From the NCBI RefSeq assembly GCF_051020955.1, contig NC_135029.1, positions 4,550,001 to 4,614,000 of the forward strand: 64,000 nt of DNA, written 5' to 3'. Position numbers and translations under genes: made by a program. The stretch is from Megalopta genalis (Eukaryota > Arthropoda > Insecta > Hymenoptera > Halictidae). The notes beneath the pieces are model-generated. The model was not told the origin of the DNA. It searched no databases and worked only from the letters and a program-made list of their open reading frames with translations. Positions 45,860 through 58,343 of this stretch are shown here, one piece after another (position 1 is the first letter of the stretch; each line of letters opens with the position of its first letter).

Positions 45860-46175
45860 TTGTACAGGATGTCAAAAAATGTTTTGTCATAATCAGCATA
45901 GGTGAACCCCGCATCCTCGAATCGACGGTGATCTGTCGAAAAAAGCTCCCGCAAAAACATCCTTCACCGAATTGTTCCAAATCAAAATTGTTCTTTGATC
46001 GTTTTGCGAACGATTGTAGAAGTAAAAATTGAAACGAGTAATTTAAAAAAAGAAATTTTGGCCTTTGAAAATTCAATCGATGACAGTTTTGCGGGAACTT
46101 CTTTTGACAGATCTCCGAGGATTTAGAGTTCACCTATCCTAGTCACGACGAAACATTTCCTGACACCCTGTACAA
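45860..46175. repeat. DNA-transposon MITE with about 47-bp inverted ends
   Basis: TTGTACAGGATGTCAAAAAA on the left and, reversed, TTGTACAGGGTGTCAGGAAA on the right begin inverted repeats that continue to TAGGTGAAC with about 80% identity. The total is 316 bp. The interior has no transposase. TACAGGGTGTC-type ends are common on insect non-autonomous elements, but I cannot place the superfamily. Confidence 0.75.
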
Positions 46176-49100
46176 TGCGTAAAAGGAACATTTGGTTTGT
46201 ATCGCGGAGGTGGCCTATTTAAATAATATTCAATTCCATTTTGCGACCGGAGATTTGCGGTTCGGTTTCGTTTCTACGTATTTTAATTGCTTAAAAAGGA
46301 TGCATGAAGTTCAACCAACCCAATTATTTCAGCCATATCGTTCTCTCGCAGAAGGTTATTTAAAATTGATCAGAGGAATTTATCGATAAAACAACACATC
46401 TCTTCCCTTTTATACTCTATTTAGTATTTATGGTACTGATACAGATTAAATTCGTTGTGTTAATGATTAAAATTTAAATATTCAAAAGTATCAATTTTCG
46501 TCGAACTTTGTCGAAGATATTGAACGCATAATTAACCTGAAATTGAATGTTTAACATTATTTTCTATAAACTATGCAACGCAACGGCAAATAAAATTTTC
46601 AGAACAATATTGGAAGCATATGACACATTGATTTTTCGCAATATTCGGATCACTGGGAGCTAGAATCATTTAATTTATCGTTGAATCACCTAATGCATGA
46701 ATTTTGTGTTTGTAGAAAATTTACGACAAGTACATTGTACAATGTAATATGAACTTATAATCAGAGCTGAATAATATCTACGAAGAAACATTTCAAATAC
46801 TATCTTAAATAATAGAATTCAAATATAAGAAATGAAATTTCAGCAAATAATATATTTTATTTTGATAATGTAAAACATACATAAAATAAACTGTTTTATT
46901 CTGACGATCTGAAACAAAAGAAAATATTTTATTTTGATAATATAAGACAAAATAAAATAATTCTATAATTATTTATAAATTAAAATATTATAATTCAAGT
47001 AAAACATTAATTTAAATAATGTTTCAAACAACGTTTACGACAAACCAAATATTTTCTTGGCCAAAGTATAATGTCTCGAACAAGAATAAAATTTTATTTT
47101 CCAAAACAGATGCACGCGATGTAAGATAAATAATAAAATATTTATTTATTCCCTACTATTCGAAATAGCATTTTACTCAGCTCTGTTTCCAATATATAAC
47201 AATTTATTATAAATTCAAGTCAAGTGGAATACGCAATTGAATCTCGATCATTGAATCGCTAATTAATTAAAACTGCAAAAAGTCTCCTCCACATTGTTCG
47301 CACTCTGCACGCATCCCAACGTTCGCTTGAAACAAACTGTTAGCGCGCCTAAACTCGTATAGCTTTTCGGCGACCGACGTTGGCGAGCGTTATCGAAAGA
47401 GAGTTCCATGCAAGATCGATCCGAAACCACAATCTCTTTTACGCGGGGTGATTTCTAATGATTTTTCCTACACCGAAATTCCGGACGTGTAACATTCGTG
47501 CCGGGCGTTGTCTTTAAATAAACACGAGGCGCACTATTTTTGATCACAGCGAGCCTGAAATTCGTTTCGATATTCAGCCTCGAGCGCGGAATATCCCGTG
47601 GAGCCCGTTGCACCGTGAACTTGTTTCATCAATCGATCATACGTCATAACTCTATCAAGGGATCGGCGGAACTTATAATCGGATTCGATGAAACGTGTTC
47701 GCGGGTCGTGCGTTACGTTTTTCGCCGTGTAATCGGAAAACCGTTTAGTTTTGCCCGACGGATCCCGAGACGAGACGATCGGTATCAACTGCGTGCAAAA
47801 CTCGAGATTTAGCGATAAGACAGGTTCTAAGTATATCAGATGTTATTTTTTAAGAAACGTAAGAGTTTTCGAACGAAGGGACGACGTTGTAAGCGAAATG
47901 GAAAATGCAAAATGCGGGCGGCAACGCCGGTGACAGAACAGTTGCAGCACCGTTCCGCCTGCATTTTCGCCGATTGAACCTGCGAATGTTCGTTGCACCG
48001 AAGGAACCTAACATTAGAATGTCCGATTGTAATTAAGTGTATCGTAAGTGTACATGGTGGGGTCAAGTATCGTAGATAGTCGACGGGAGAAGACGAAGAT
48101 GATGAAAAAAAAGCAAAGAGTATTACTCTGTTACGGTAGGTTCGGCGGAAGAAAATTATATATTTTACGATATGACTGTCGTACTAAGCGATTGCGAGGA
48201 AGAATTAATTAACTGCATCGTACCGTATTGCTAGTCAATCGACACACGTTCGGATGATGGAGCAAGGGAGAAGGGAATAAAAGAGTGAATAGAGAGAGGA
48301 GGGGATAGAGAGTGTGATCGAGTAAATGAATTACGTCACAAATATTAAATGATTGTACAAAATTTAATGCCAATAGTTTGTAAGGCCTATCATTTCTCGA
48401 AATCGACTTGTGTTTATATCGTACGATGTATCTAGTACTACGCGCCAAATCGCACGGCGCCCAAACTCGTATCTATGCACACGATTCATTCACGTTCCTT
48501 TCCCACAGGAGAGGCGGGCTAGAGTTCTCATTGGTTTCGAGATACTCTGAAAGTAGTTTTCTGCAAACCGTCGATCGAAGTGCTTTCCGTTAACCCTGGT
48601 CCTCGCTTTTACAGTCACGAACGTAGAACTAAATTTCAAACGCGGACTCGTTCCTCTTTTTTCCAGTTCCTACTTTTTTACAAGGAGACTCGGTATGTTC
48701 AAGTAGTTTCTTCCTTCCATTTTTTGTTAACACTTTATCGACTGCGCGGTTCGATTACAGTTTCGCGGATTAACATGCGTCCAGGACGATTTACTTTTTC
48801 ATGACAAAGGTGGTGTTCGCATGATCTGCTTTTGAAATGTTTCATTGTCGATGTCTTGTGATGGCTACAACTGCAACACCAGTGAACGTAAAGTCACGCG
48901 AGATCAGAACATAAAAAAGAGAAAAATCTGGATTCGCTACAGCAATTACTTATCCAATTCTTTTGAAACCATGTTGATACTACCAGATGTTGATTAATGA
49001 GAAATGATTTTGAGCAGGCATAGTTGCACACATTTTTAGAAAAGTATACGTTGTTAATGGTCTACTGAATTGTAATAGCGAAATAGAAGAAAGATTACTA

Positions 49101-51519
49101 GACAAACTTATAAATTGAATTGTAAAGAAACTTGAAAATTCAATAAGATTGACAATGTGGTCAAAGTGACGTAGCAGTTGATTAAAGAAATCAATTATTT
49201 TTATGTAATTAGTAGGCTGCGAACTTTATGCAACTATGATAAAATTAACTAAGTCAAATATCAAACATTGGAAGAATTTAAGAATATCCTTACATTTTGC
49301 TTAACGTATTAAATTTATTAATAGAATAAACGCATTTTTATTTAACGTCTGTTTCTTACAATTGATTTACGCAAAGAAATTTTATTTACTTCAAAAGCTT
49401 GATACTTTCGTAAGTAAGATTTTACTTGTTGCCGAGTAAACTTTTGACTCGACTCGGGCACAATTAGCTAAAGCAACCGATAAAGTGTTAAGGAACAACA
49501 ATCACGCAAAAGAGTGATCGCATAATCAAAAGGCTCTCTAAAATGGCAAACTCTAGCTAGCCTCGGTAGGTAGTAGCGGTTGACTTCGGTGTCCATTCCA
49601 GTTCTTCGATCTTCGAATTCAAAATCGTCTCCAATTTCAAAAAGACTAAAAAGGACTCACAGGGCTTCACGAAGCTAGCGGCGTAACAGGGGTTGAGCGA
49701 GATACGGTGTTTTAAATAAAAAAAAAAGAAAGAAAATGAAGAAGAAGAAGAAGAGATAATTGCAATTTTGGATCGAAGCGTCAAACGGCAAACAAGACCG
49801 GAAATATGCTCGATGACACTGTACATTCGTGTAAAGCATAACGGAGCCTTAATGAGAAAGCAATATGCATCCTTAAAAACTGCTTAAAGTATTTTCAAGC
49901 TGCTAATTCTATACGAATAATTAATTCCTACACTAAGTAACGTCGTGGTGTCTGAATCCTCGGAAGATCTGCGCTCTGCGACCCGTTTTCGCGAACGAAG
50001 GAGCCCGTGTTCCGAGTATTAACGATACAACCCACGGATAGCATGCTCGATCTTCTTATATATGTATCCTATTGTAACGCACAATCTTCTTTGAACTCGA
50101 ATAATTAATCATACCGATCGATTGTTTCCACTGCCATGTAAACCTTTTAACCGTGCTTGCTTTTACAAGATACAACAAGTTTTCTCGTCCGATGGTTTCA
50201 CGTTAAGAATTCAATAACATATCGGTCTATTACCATGGTCTGCATTTCACAGTTTGCCAATACACGTCAGTTCCTTTCGGTTAAAAGGTAAAAAACAAGT
50301 GTTCCGCAACTGTACAAAAAGCAAAGCTGTGTCGCAACGATGAGTTACGTTTGCTACGTTTGAAAAACAATTTTGCGTGGCTCTATCACTCGAGGAATGG
50401 ATGCTATACCGTGGGCGACAAGGTCTTCGAAGACTTCGTTGTAAATAGACTTCCGAAGGTAGCGTGTAAGAATCATTCATCGCCTATACGATTTTCTCCC
50501 ACTTATTGAATCTTTACTATAAAGTATATATATAATAACGGCGAGCGTTGTCACGGTTCCAGCGACTTTCTTTCCCTGAACGATTGCTGAGTCGATCGCT
50601 AAACGATGACCGATCGAGACTGTAAATAATAGTGATGCGAGGCGGGAAAAAGGCCGACAGAAACACGACGCGTTCGAGAAATATTAAATAAATAGTAGCG
50701 GCGCTCCGTATTTTGGCGTAAAGAATAAGCAAATAATGTCGACTCGCGAAACCGAACGGGCAGACAGCGGTTTTCGGCGAGTCGTCGGGCCATAACATAG
50801 GTCATTAAATATAATATAATAATATTATAGGGATATTCCAGCGTTATTTTGTACATAAACAACTTTATCAACGGATATTAAGAAGTCATCAATAAATCTA
50901 TATATAAAAAGTATTATATTTGTGTAGTTTTCTACCACACGATATCCTGTCGCCGCCGCCGCCATTCTGGTCACGAACAGTATTACCGGGAGATAATAAA
51001 AGCATGATTCAATATACATGAATCGGCAAGAAATTTCGTTCGCTGATTATAATTTGTTTACGAAAACAAACTGATTACACGTTAACACGTACGCCGTCGC
51101 GTTTATTTGGAATGACTATTTCCGCCGGCTCCCATGTAATGTTCATTAACAGAAATAATAATATGCTAAATAATTAAATCGTATCATTAAAGCGGACGGA
51201 ACTATGAGTCACGGCGCATTTAATTCACTGTCAGTCACCAGCGACCGAGGCACTGATTTACCGTTGATTATCATTGATAGACACGCCGGTGAAAGCGTCA
51301 ATACATTTTCACGTTGATACATTGCAGTATTATAGTATATATATATAGCCATTGGTTTTTGAACAAAAAGGTTCCTCTGATTTAACACATTTATTTCAAT
51401 AAAATTTTGGTATCAATACATGTAGATAGGGTCGTACAATAGTTTCGTCTTTACATACAAATGACATAGTCATGTATACTGAGGTTGCAGTATAAATAAA
51501 CATTTTATATAATAAATAA

Positions 51520-51521
<2 letters not shown>
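46176..51521. other. Intergenic; GC-richer 47,280-48,070 and 51,060-51,310
   Basis: No gene is supported. A MITE-A left end (TAGGCTGCGAACTTTATGCA) lies at 49,213 without a partner, and a GAA run at about 49,737. The GC-richer patches have short broken frames, which would fit conserved regulatory DNA. Confidence 0.3.

Positions 51522-51559
<38 letters not shown>
51522..51559. repeat. (TA)n microsatellite
   Basis: About 19 TA units. Confidence 0.95.
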
Positions 51560-51565
<6 letters not shown>

Positions 51566-51888
51566 TGATATATTCTTTATACTATATTCATACAATCCTT
51601 TGTCTGTTAGGTTTCAAATAAATTGATTTCTTCACCTCTATATACTAAACAACATAAACGACATAAACGACACAAAACATATATGCAATAACTGGAATGT
51701 ACGTCCCATAGATTAACGCAATATGTTACTAGGAAAAAATGCCTTTCTTATTTAAAAAACGAATACACACACACAATTTTATCATACAGAATCATATAGT
51801 TCGTACGAAAATCTGAAACAATAGTATACATATTGAGAGAAGCTGCGTTCGTTATTTTTGGTTTGCGTAAAAAATTAAGTCAACGGTT

Positions 51889-54726
51889 CTATTTTTTGCT
51901 CAATGCAATACCGAGGCCAAGAATACTTGCAACACCGACAATAACCCCTCCTGCAATGGCCATGCCGTAGAGACCCTCTGTAAAAAAAATACATATAATA
52001 CCAGTAACAATATATGACATTCATATTTTTTCACTTTGAATATTAAACAGACATTACTATCAAATTACACGCCGCAACCACAATGATTGTTCATAAACAA
52101 AGTACGAATCACATATAAAGGCATTAAATGAATTCACTTCGTCACACTATTTTTTATTAAACATAAATACTGTACAAGGGAAAAATGGGAAATATAGTAC
52201 TGAAGGGATGAAACATTTATTCTCATTCTAATATTTCACCAATAAATATGGATATTAATTTACAATATAAAACACGTAATATATCGTGACGTCTCTTATC
52301 ATATACAAATTTTTCAACTATCTATCAGAATATTATGGTGTTATATTAATCTCTTTTCTAAAGAGGTTGTTATAAACAGTTATCAAACAAAAATGTAACA
52401 TGCTCTTACTCTGTATAAACACATAATAAGGTATGTAATTAAATTTCACGAACTACTCGCAGTCTAATCCTAAACTAATTTAGAGATCAAATAAATAACT
52501 AAACTACGTTTGCGGCATAAAAGCGTGAATAAATATTTGCGCTGAAGAAGTAATACTAAACTAAATAGTTTCAAACGAGTTAACGTCGAATAACCTATCA
52601 TGATAAATAAATCCTTAAATAAATAAATAAATCCTAAATTCTTATAATTTTGAGGTGCACTACCGAAAATATTCAATTCAGACATCATTATATGCAATAT
52701 ATCGGGATTGTTATCCTTCTCAGACATGCTGGTAAGGTAAGTAGTAATTGATTATTGAACTAAATTTTTGTTAGTGAGGATGAAACATATCCAATCATTT
52801 TAACTATATAAAACTATAAAAGATCCTGTCTAGCTTCCATATCTTGAATAAAAGATTAAAATATATTATAAGTGAGCTTTATATAAACCATCAAAGAGAG
52901 TACTTCGCGTAAGTAAGTAATGTATTTGAGTGAACATTTTTTCAATACTATCATTATGATTAATAAGTAGACGATTTTCCACACAAATAGGTACAACTGT
53001 CCAAACCAGAATAATTTCCTAAATTTGCAAGATGTATTGCAGTTGTTGAAGAAGGTTGCTACTGAACACAGTATATTGTAATTTTAAAGTATCATTTGTT
53101 TTTAATTAATTGACTGCTAATTTTTTAAAAGAAATTTGATGTTTCGGATTAGGTAAAGTCGCAATATATAATAAGTAGGTTGTGTGGTATTGCTAATATA
53201 GTTTGAGCTTCTGTGATGCATGAGGTACATTTTATTTTTAACCCTGGTGACTCGACGATTTAGAAGAGACGCGTTTCCTCTTTAAATTACCTTAAAATTT
53301 TTATGTTCAGTTTAAAACGCCGTAGTTTAAGCTGTTATGGTAGTTGTTGATTATATTGAAAGGGAAAAATTGAAAACGCTCCACGTTAAGCTTCGACCGT
53401 GTCGACCGCGATAATTATGAGGACGCTGTTAATCACGTGAATCACGCAATGTATCACGATAACCTGCTGTGTGATATATCTTTTAAATATTGCGTCTTAT
53501 TGTATTTTCGGAACGACTTTCCTGGTTTCAATGGGATTAAAATTGTTGAAGTACAAGTATATAGTATTTGTACTGGTTTAAGATCATAAATATATCAAAA
53601 AAGATATCATGTAATTTATCATAATACTGATGTCTCTTAATTCTAGTTCATAAATATTGCATATTATACAATAACATAGAAAACACGTATCATGTTAAAA
53701 CATAAGAAAATTAATTAAGCTAGTATTAATTATTCTAAAGTAGAAGGAATGTAATGACTACCAATCCATGAAAATACTAATACGACCAGAAATAATAGGA
53801 AGTAAAATGAGTGTCTACTAATGCTACATATTGGACGCAGAAGCAGCGAAGCAAATTGGAGTATGTTTCTTAATTGTCAAAGCCAATAATAAGTTATAAA
53901 AACAAAACCTTTTTCCATTTTTTTGTTGATCAATGTCTCCAGATGTTGTACTTGTTTGTTTCCAGGTTCAACTTTTAAAAATGCTCTTACATATGATAAA
54001 GCCTTTGTATATTCCTATAAATATAACAAATAATTAATTAATATTCAATTGTAGATTGAACTCTATATAAGTTATCTAATAACAACTTTTATTCTAGCAT
54101 TTCCAATGGCTAAATAATAAAGGCAATCTCGTCTCTCTGACTCCGTATGCTTGTTGTAAAGATCTTCCATCAAAATTATTCCTTTTCTAATATCCGCAGG
54201 ATATTTACTCCTGACAAGACACCATGCATACTCAAACTGTGCCTTTTGTGACACATTTGATGAATGCAATTGTTCATGGTATATACGTTCAAACGTCTGA
54301 AAAGAAAATTCGTATATATATATGTATGTAATATATATATATAACATGACTAAGTCATTGCATCACACATCGTGAGCTCTTGTAATTTTAAAATATAACT
54401 TATGTATCAAAATAATAGTGTTGAAACAAATTTTATGATTTCATGAAACATAAATGACAATAAATACATTTACAACTTGAAGAATATTAAATTAATCTTA
54501 CATAACCTCTAAAAGTAGTACGCCTCTTCTAGAATTCAAAAATACAATAGAAAAGATTTACTTTTTGACTTTTTACTAATTTTGATATCATACGGTTGAT
54601 GTTACTACCTTAAAATATATAAAAAAAACTTAAACAAGCTAATAATAGTATTCATATTCATTTTTCATGAAAATGACTTACCTTCAAGTCGTCTGAAGAA
54701 ACAACCTCTTCTAAAACGTCCTCCAT
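51889..54726 (-). CDS. Fis1: Mitochondrial fission 1 protein (Fis1), complete, four exons
   Basis: This is a tail-anchored adaptor of the outer mitochondrial and peroxisomal membranes, tied to recruitment of the fission machinery (Drp1 and partners). Minus-strand exons are 54726-54682 (MEDVLEEVVSSDDLK, donor GTAAGT), 54296-54087, 54014-53909 and 51977-51889. Phases are 0, 0 and 1, and all borders are GT/AG. The product is 149 residues, the family's usual length. Two TPR-like helical pairs are evident, with the conserved SQKAQFEYAWCLVRSK and RDCLYYLAIGNARIK blocks, then EYTKALSYVR. The last exon encodes EGLYGMAIAGG, a Gly/Val/Ile-rich membrane anchor, and ends ALSKK, the basic tip needed for mitochondrial targeting. 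The second intron has a weak donor (GTTGTT). Intron 3 is long (about 1.9 kb). The Maf gene lies upstream on the same strand. Confidence 0.97.
52451..52467. repeat. MITE family A right end inside Fis1 intron 3
   Basis: ACTCGCAGTCTAATCC matches the family's right terminus. No left end was found, so this is a fragment or a chance match. Confidence 0.2.
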
Positions 54727-55403
54727 TTTCTAATATAACTCTACGCGAATTACACAACGTAATAATTTATCTTGTTCTAAATTCTACCTTATACGCAAAC
54801 AACACATCACAAATCCAACAGCTGCGTTCGAACTAGTCGGACTGTCAAAGCTAAAGAAACAATCAAGTGCTCTGATACATTTCCATTTGTATACAGAAAG
54901 CTACCCATTGGTGAAACAGCGCCACACCGCGCCATTATAAGTGCGGTTTAAATGATTTTTAAGCGGCATAAGTATTAAATATCTTTTCTCTTTTTAAATT
55001 TATACACTATAACACCAAATGAATGTTATTCATATCAATTTAATTAATCAGCAAATAATAAAAGGTACGTTTTATCGTTTTTAAATTCTAACCTTTATGT
55101 TTATGTACCTATAGGTACATAATCTGTACCAAAGACATTTGTAGTAGTATACAAATATAGATAAGATGAAAATATAATATATTAATCATTTTTTTATTAT
55201 GTATGTATAGTGTTTAACATTTATAGTATTTAAAAACTACTTTAGATATACAGTAGGTCTAGAAAAAATTCGTACTCCTTTCAAAACAGAACAACTTCTT
55301 TATAATTGGACAAGGCGATCTAAACTTTTTGGGATGTTAGAGAGATTAGTTTACTAAACAGTGGCCTAATAAATTGCAATTGGTTGGCATGATAAGAAAA
55401 TTA
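54727..55403. other. Fis1 upstream region
   Basis: The first 200 bases before the Fis1 start are moderately GC-rich and lack a TATA box, as expected of a housekeeping promoter. A TACAGTAGGTCTAGAAAAAA word at about 55,250 looks like a Tc1-type terminus. Confidence 0.3.
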
Positions 55404-55695
55404 AAAAATGATGTGTTTTCAACTTTTTTATCTCAGCCTATAGCAAAAATTTAAAAAATGCATTTTGTAGTTGACGCATAGTCAAGCTATAGACACTGAA
55501 AGATTTAAAATTATTTATCTTTGCTTGTAATTCATGAAAAACTATGATTTTCGCGATTTTTAATTGCTTACAGCTCATGTCAAGATCAACCAATTTCAAT
55601 AAAATTTTCAGCATGCATATAAGATCTCCAAAATGCATTTTTGAAATTTTTGTTATAGGCTTAGATAAAAAAGTTGAAAAAACATCATTTTTCTT
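55404..55695. repeat. Inverted repeat, about 70-bp arms
   Basis: AAAAAATGATGTGTTTTCAA through AATGCATTTTG on the left pairs with CAAAATGCATTTTTGAAAT through ATCATTTTTC on the right (close to 88% by eye) around a spacer of about 150 bp. It lies between the Maf stop and Fis1. With the Tc1-like word at 55,250 it may be a Tc1-derived element. Confidence 0.6.
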
Positions 55696-55828
55696 TTTCT
55701 TTCATTGTATCTCTTTTTCTTTTCATTGTATTACATTATTGTATAATGATATAAATTTTACTAAATGTCATTATAGAATTTATTATCCTATAATATTTAT
55801 TGTAAGCATTTATTAACAATGTTAGGTA

Positions 55829-56853
55829 TTAGCTATTTGAGAAAAGTTCATTTAATCGTTTTGTGATTGAATATAATGGCATGCCCATTACAGTATAAAA
55901 ATCACCATCAATTTTTTCAATAAGACATCCACCAAGACCTTGCGCACCATATCCTCCAGCTTTATCGCTATACATGAAAATTATTATACATCACAAGGTA
56001 ATCATTTCTTTCAAAAAGTAATATAATTTATACTTACAAAGGTTCTCCTGAGTTTATATATGCTTCTATTTGTTCTGCTGATATATCACCAAACTTTACT
56101 TTTGTAGATTCATAAAAGTTTATTTCTTTCTTCTGTGTTCTTAAACATACTCCTGAATAAACTACATGTTCTCTATTCGCTAGACTAAGGTACAATGGAA
56201 TTTTTAGTTTTATTAATATAATTATAGTAATCAATTACACTTGAATTATTTATTTTACCTTGACAACATTTCAAATGCTTGTGACTTATTTTTTGGTTTT
56301 CCATAAATAATATTATCCATCGCAACCATAGTGTCTGCACCAATTATCAAAACAGGTGATTTAGAATCTTCTTTTAATCTGTTATATACTTCTAATACTT
56401 TATACTTTGCTATATCTTCAACATACTTTCCATAATTTGTGTATGTAGATTTATCTAGATTCTCATCATATAACGAAGGTACTACCTCTGTATTTTTTAA
56501 ACCCTAATATTGAATTAAAAATCTGTTTTTATTATCTGTTTTACCTATTCGAGTATGTATTCTAAATATTTTGATTTCAAGTGTAGACTAATCATAAACT
56601 TAATATAAAATAAGATATTACAATAGTAAGTTATACATTATCATTTCAGCAAAAGTATACTTTTAATTAAATTTCATAGGTTAACACACTGTTACTATGT
56701 TGCGGCTTAAGTTTTCAGTATAATAATAATAATAAAAACATACAATGTTATAAAAAGAATTACCAATTGTTTTATTATTTCATATCTTCTGGGAGAACTA
56801 CTGGCTAAAATTACTCTACCAGTAGCTAAAGCTTGCCTTGTTTGTTCTAACAT
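55829..56853 (-). CDS. Maf/ASMTL-type nucleoside triphosphate pyrophosphatase, complete, four exons
   Basis: The Maf family hydrolyses non-canonical or modified nucleoside triphosphates (dTTP/UTP type in this branch) to the monophosphate and pyrophosphate. In vertebrates the same domain is the N-terminal half of ASMTL. Minus-strand exons are 56853-56764, 56503-56259, 56184-56038 and 55967-55829, with GT/AG borders and phases 0, 2 and 2. The product is 206 residues, a stand-alone Maf length without the methyltransferase half. Motifs in order are LASSSPRR (residues 16-23), EVVPS (36-40), IIGADTMV (83-90, Asp87 the likely catalytic base), YGKP (97-100), REHVVYSGV in exon 3, and GEP-F-DKAGGYGAQG across the last splice. 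Met-56853 is chosen because the conserved block starts 11 residues later and the frame has no earlier Met. The protein is cytosolic, since no targeting peptide is visible. Confidence 0.95.
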
Positions 56854-56909
56854 AATTATATGTATATTTTATAATTTCAAATTCTGTATATTACAATTAT
56901 CTTTTACGT

Positions 56910-57077
56910 TTACGCTGTGAATTTAATCGTAAATTTTATACGTGATCGCGTTGGATCACGTTCATTTACTTCAGCTGCGATGTCTATTAAGTCTGTGTAG
57001 ATGTCGCTAGGTATAATAACTTCCACTGTATGATTTTCAATATTTATCTTTGCGCTATTAGTTTCAAATTGAATCAT
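56910..57077 (-). CDS. Small 55-codon frame directly upstream of Maf
   Basis: A minus-strand Met at 57077 opens a 55-residue frame (MIQFETNSAKINIENHTVEV ... IKFTIKFTA, stop at 56910). A TTTCAG acceptor lies 14 bases before the Met, so an exon starts at 57090. The frame is also open back to that acceptor (IRTV), so it could be the last exon of a longer protein. The composition is protein-like, with alternating beta-type hydrophobics and an SDIYTDLIDIAAEV helix. No family is recognised and there is no signal peptide. Only 56 bases separate its stop from the Maf Met, and no AATAAA or acceptor is seen between them. Confidence 0.5.
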   Translation of the reverse strand: MIQFETNSAKINIENHTVEVIIPSDIYTDLIDIAAEVNERDPTRSRIKFTIKFTA

Positions 57078-57156
57078 GACTGTTCTTATTCTGAAATTAC
57101 AACATAGTTATTAGAAAAGCTGCAATTAAATTATTTTATATATTCAAAAACAATAT

Positions 57157-57289
57157 TACAATAAATTCTCTTCATTTGTCCTTCAGCTTGTAAACAAAAA
57201 TGGACAATTTGGGAAGAGGAGATGAGATTATTCGCAAATTGTCCATTTTTGTTTACAAGCTGTAGGACAATTGAGAAGAATTTACTGTA
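57157..57289. repeat. Foldback MITE (family B), shortened hairpin
   Basis: TA flanks both ends. The arms CAATAAATTCTC to AAACAAAAATGGACAATTTG and their reverse complement lie around a short centre (GGAAGAGGAGATGAGATTATTCG region). The inner arm and loop of the full element are deleted. Arm identity is very high, so it is young or was recently gene-converted. Confidence 0.85.
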
Positions 57290-57401
57290 TATACTATTCA
57301 ATAAAGTACACTACTTATACAATAAATTTCAACAGTGAAAATTTATTATTTTATAATAAATTCATGACAGAAAATATATGTAAAATAAAGTTTACGTGGA
57401 T

Positions 57402-57483
57402 TTAGTATTTACTGTGCAAATCCATGCTTTTTAATAATAAATTGATAAAATCTGGAGACATTTGATCAAAGTTGGGCACAATA
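57402..57483 (-). other. Possible terminal exon of an unknown gene
   Basis: After a TTATAG acceptor the frame IVPNFDQMSPDFINLLLKSM (six more residues, then TAA at 57402) is protein-like. A GGG|GTGAGT donor about 670 bases upstream (58,154) follows DVLLRSCLG in the compatible phase, joining as LGIVPNF. The upstream piece is only about 25 bases before a stop or acceptor, so support is thin. Confidence 0.22.
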
Positions 57484-58187
57484 CTATAAAAAAATTAGAC
57501 ATTTGGTTTGTTAGACTATAAAAGTTCGATAAAGTTGTAATACATTAATGGAAATACCAGAAACATGATATACATGTGTAATATAACGTTATATGGTATA
57601 AAATATGCCTTGAATAATGACAAATGTTTATTTATAGATGAAATATAACTTAATTAATGACACATGTCTATTTCATGTAATGATTTTACTATTTGTAATC
57701 TATATTTCAAAGAAATTATAATTGAGTCCAAACTTAAGTCCAAATTATTATTTACCTCAATATAATAGCTTTCTTTGTATTATAATTTTTTGAAAATACA
57801 AGACTCATTTACAAATTTCTAACATAAGCTATAAAACATCTAAACGAATATATTTTCTTTTGCAATATTATACTATTATTTATGCGCATATTGTAACAAA
57901 TTATATAAAACTATTAAAATGTCAAGATAGTACTGTTTGAAAAAGTACTTAGTATATTAAACAGAATTTTTATACATTTCAAAAGAATCCAATAATATAA
58001 AACAAAATTGGTCTACCACAGTTCCAGCAAATTTCAAAATATTCTAGAATCCAGTTGGATAAAGAAATTACGAAAAAAATATTGAACAAAATCTCATAGT
58101 CTCCTTTTACGAACACGCAACATAAACAACAAAATTCAATGATGTAAACTCACCCCAAACAACTTCTTAGTAAAACATCTTAATCGA
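57484..58187. other. AT-rich non-coding stretch
   Basis: Nothing supported apart from the weak donor noted near 58,154. Confidence 0.35.
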
Positions 58188-58191
58188 TTAA

Positions 58192-58339
58192 CACTAAATC
58201 TACCGAGTGCTAGAACTAACTGACGTGTATCGTTTTTTTTTTTTGACAGGACTGAATTTATTTTAAACTTTTCGCCATTTTCGCTTGTGAATTAAGAAAA
58301 CTTATTAAATAAACAGGTGGGTGTTTAGTAAGTTTAGTA
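58192..58339. repeat. TTAA-flanked MITE (CACTAAATCTACCGAG end)
   Basis: TTAA lies at 58188 and 58340. The left end CACTAAATCTACC and the reversed right end TACTAAACTTACT form short imperfect inverted repeats over 148 bp. The left end matches the candidate at 9065. A T12 run lies inside. Confidence 0.5.
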
Positions 58340-58343
58340 TTAA

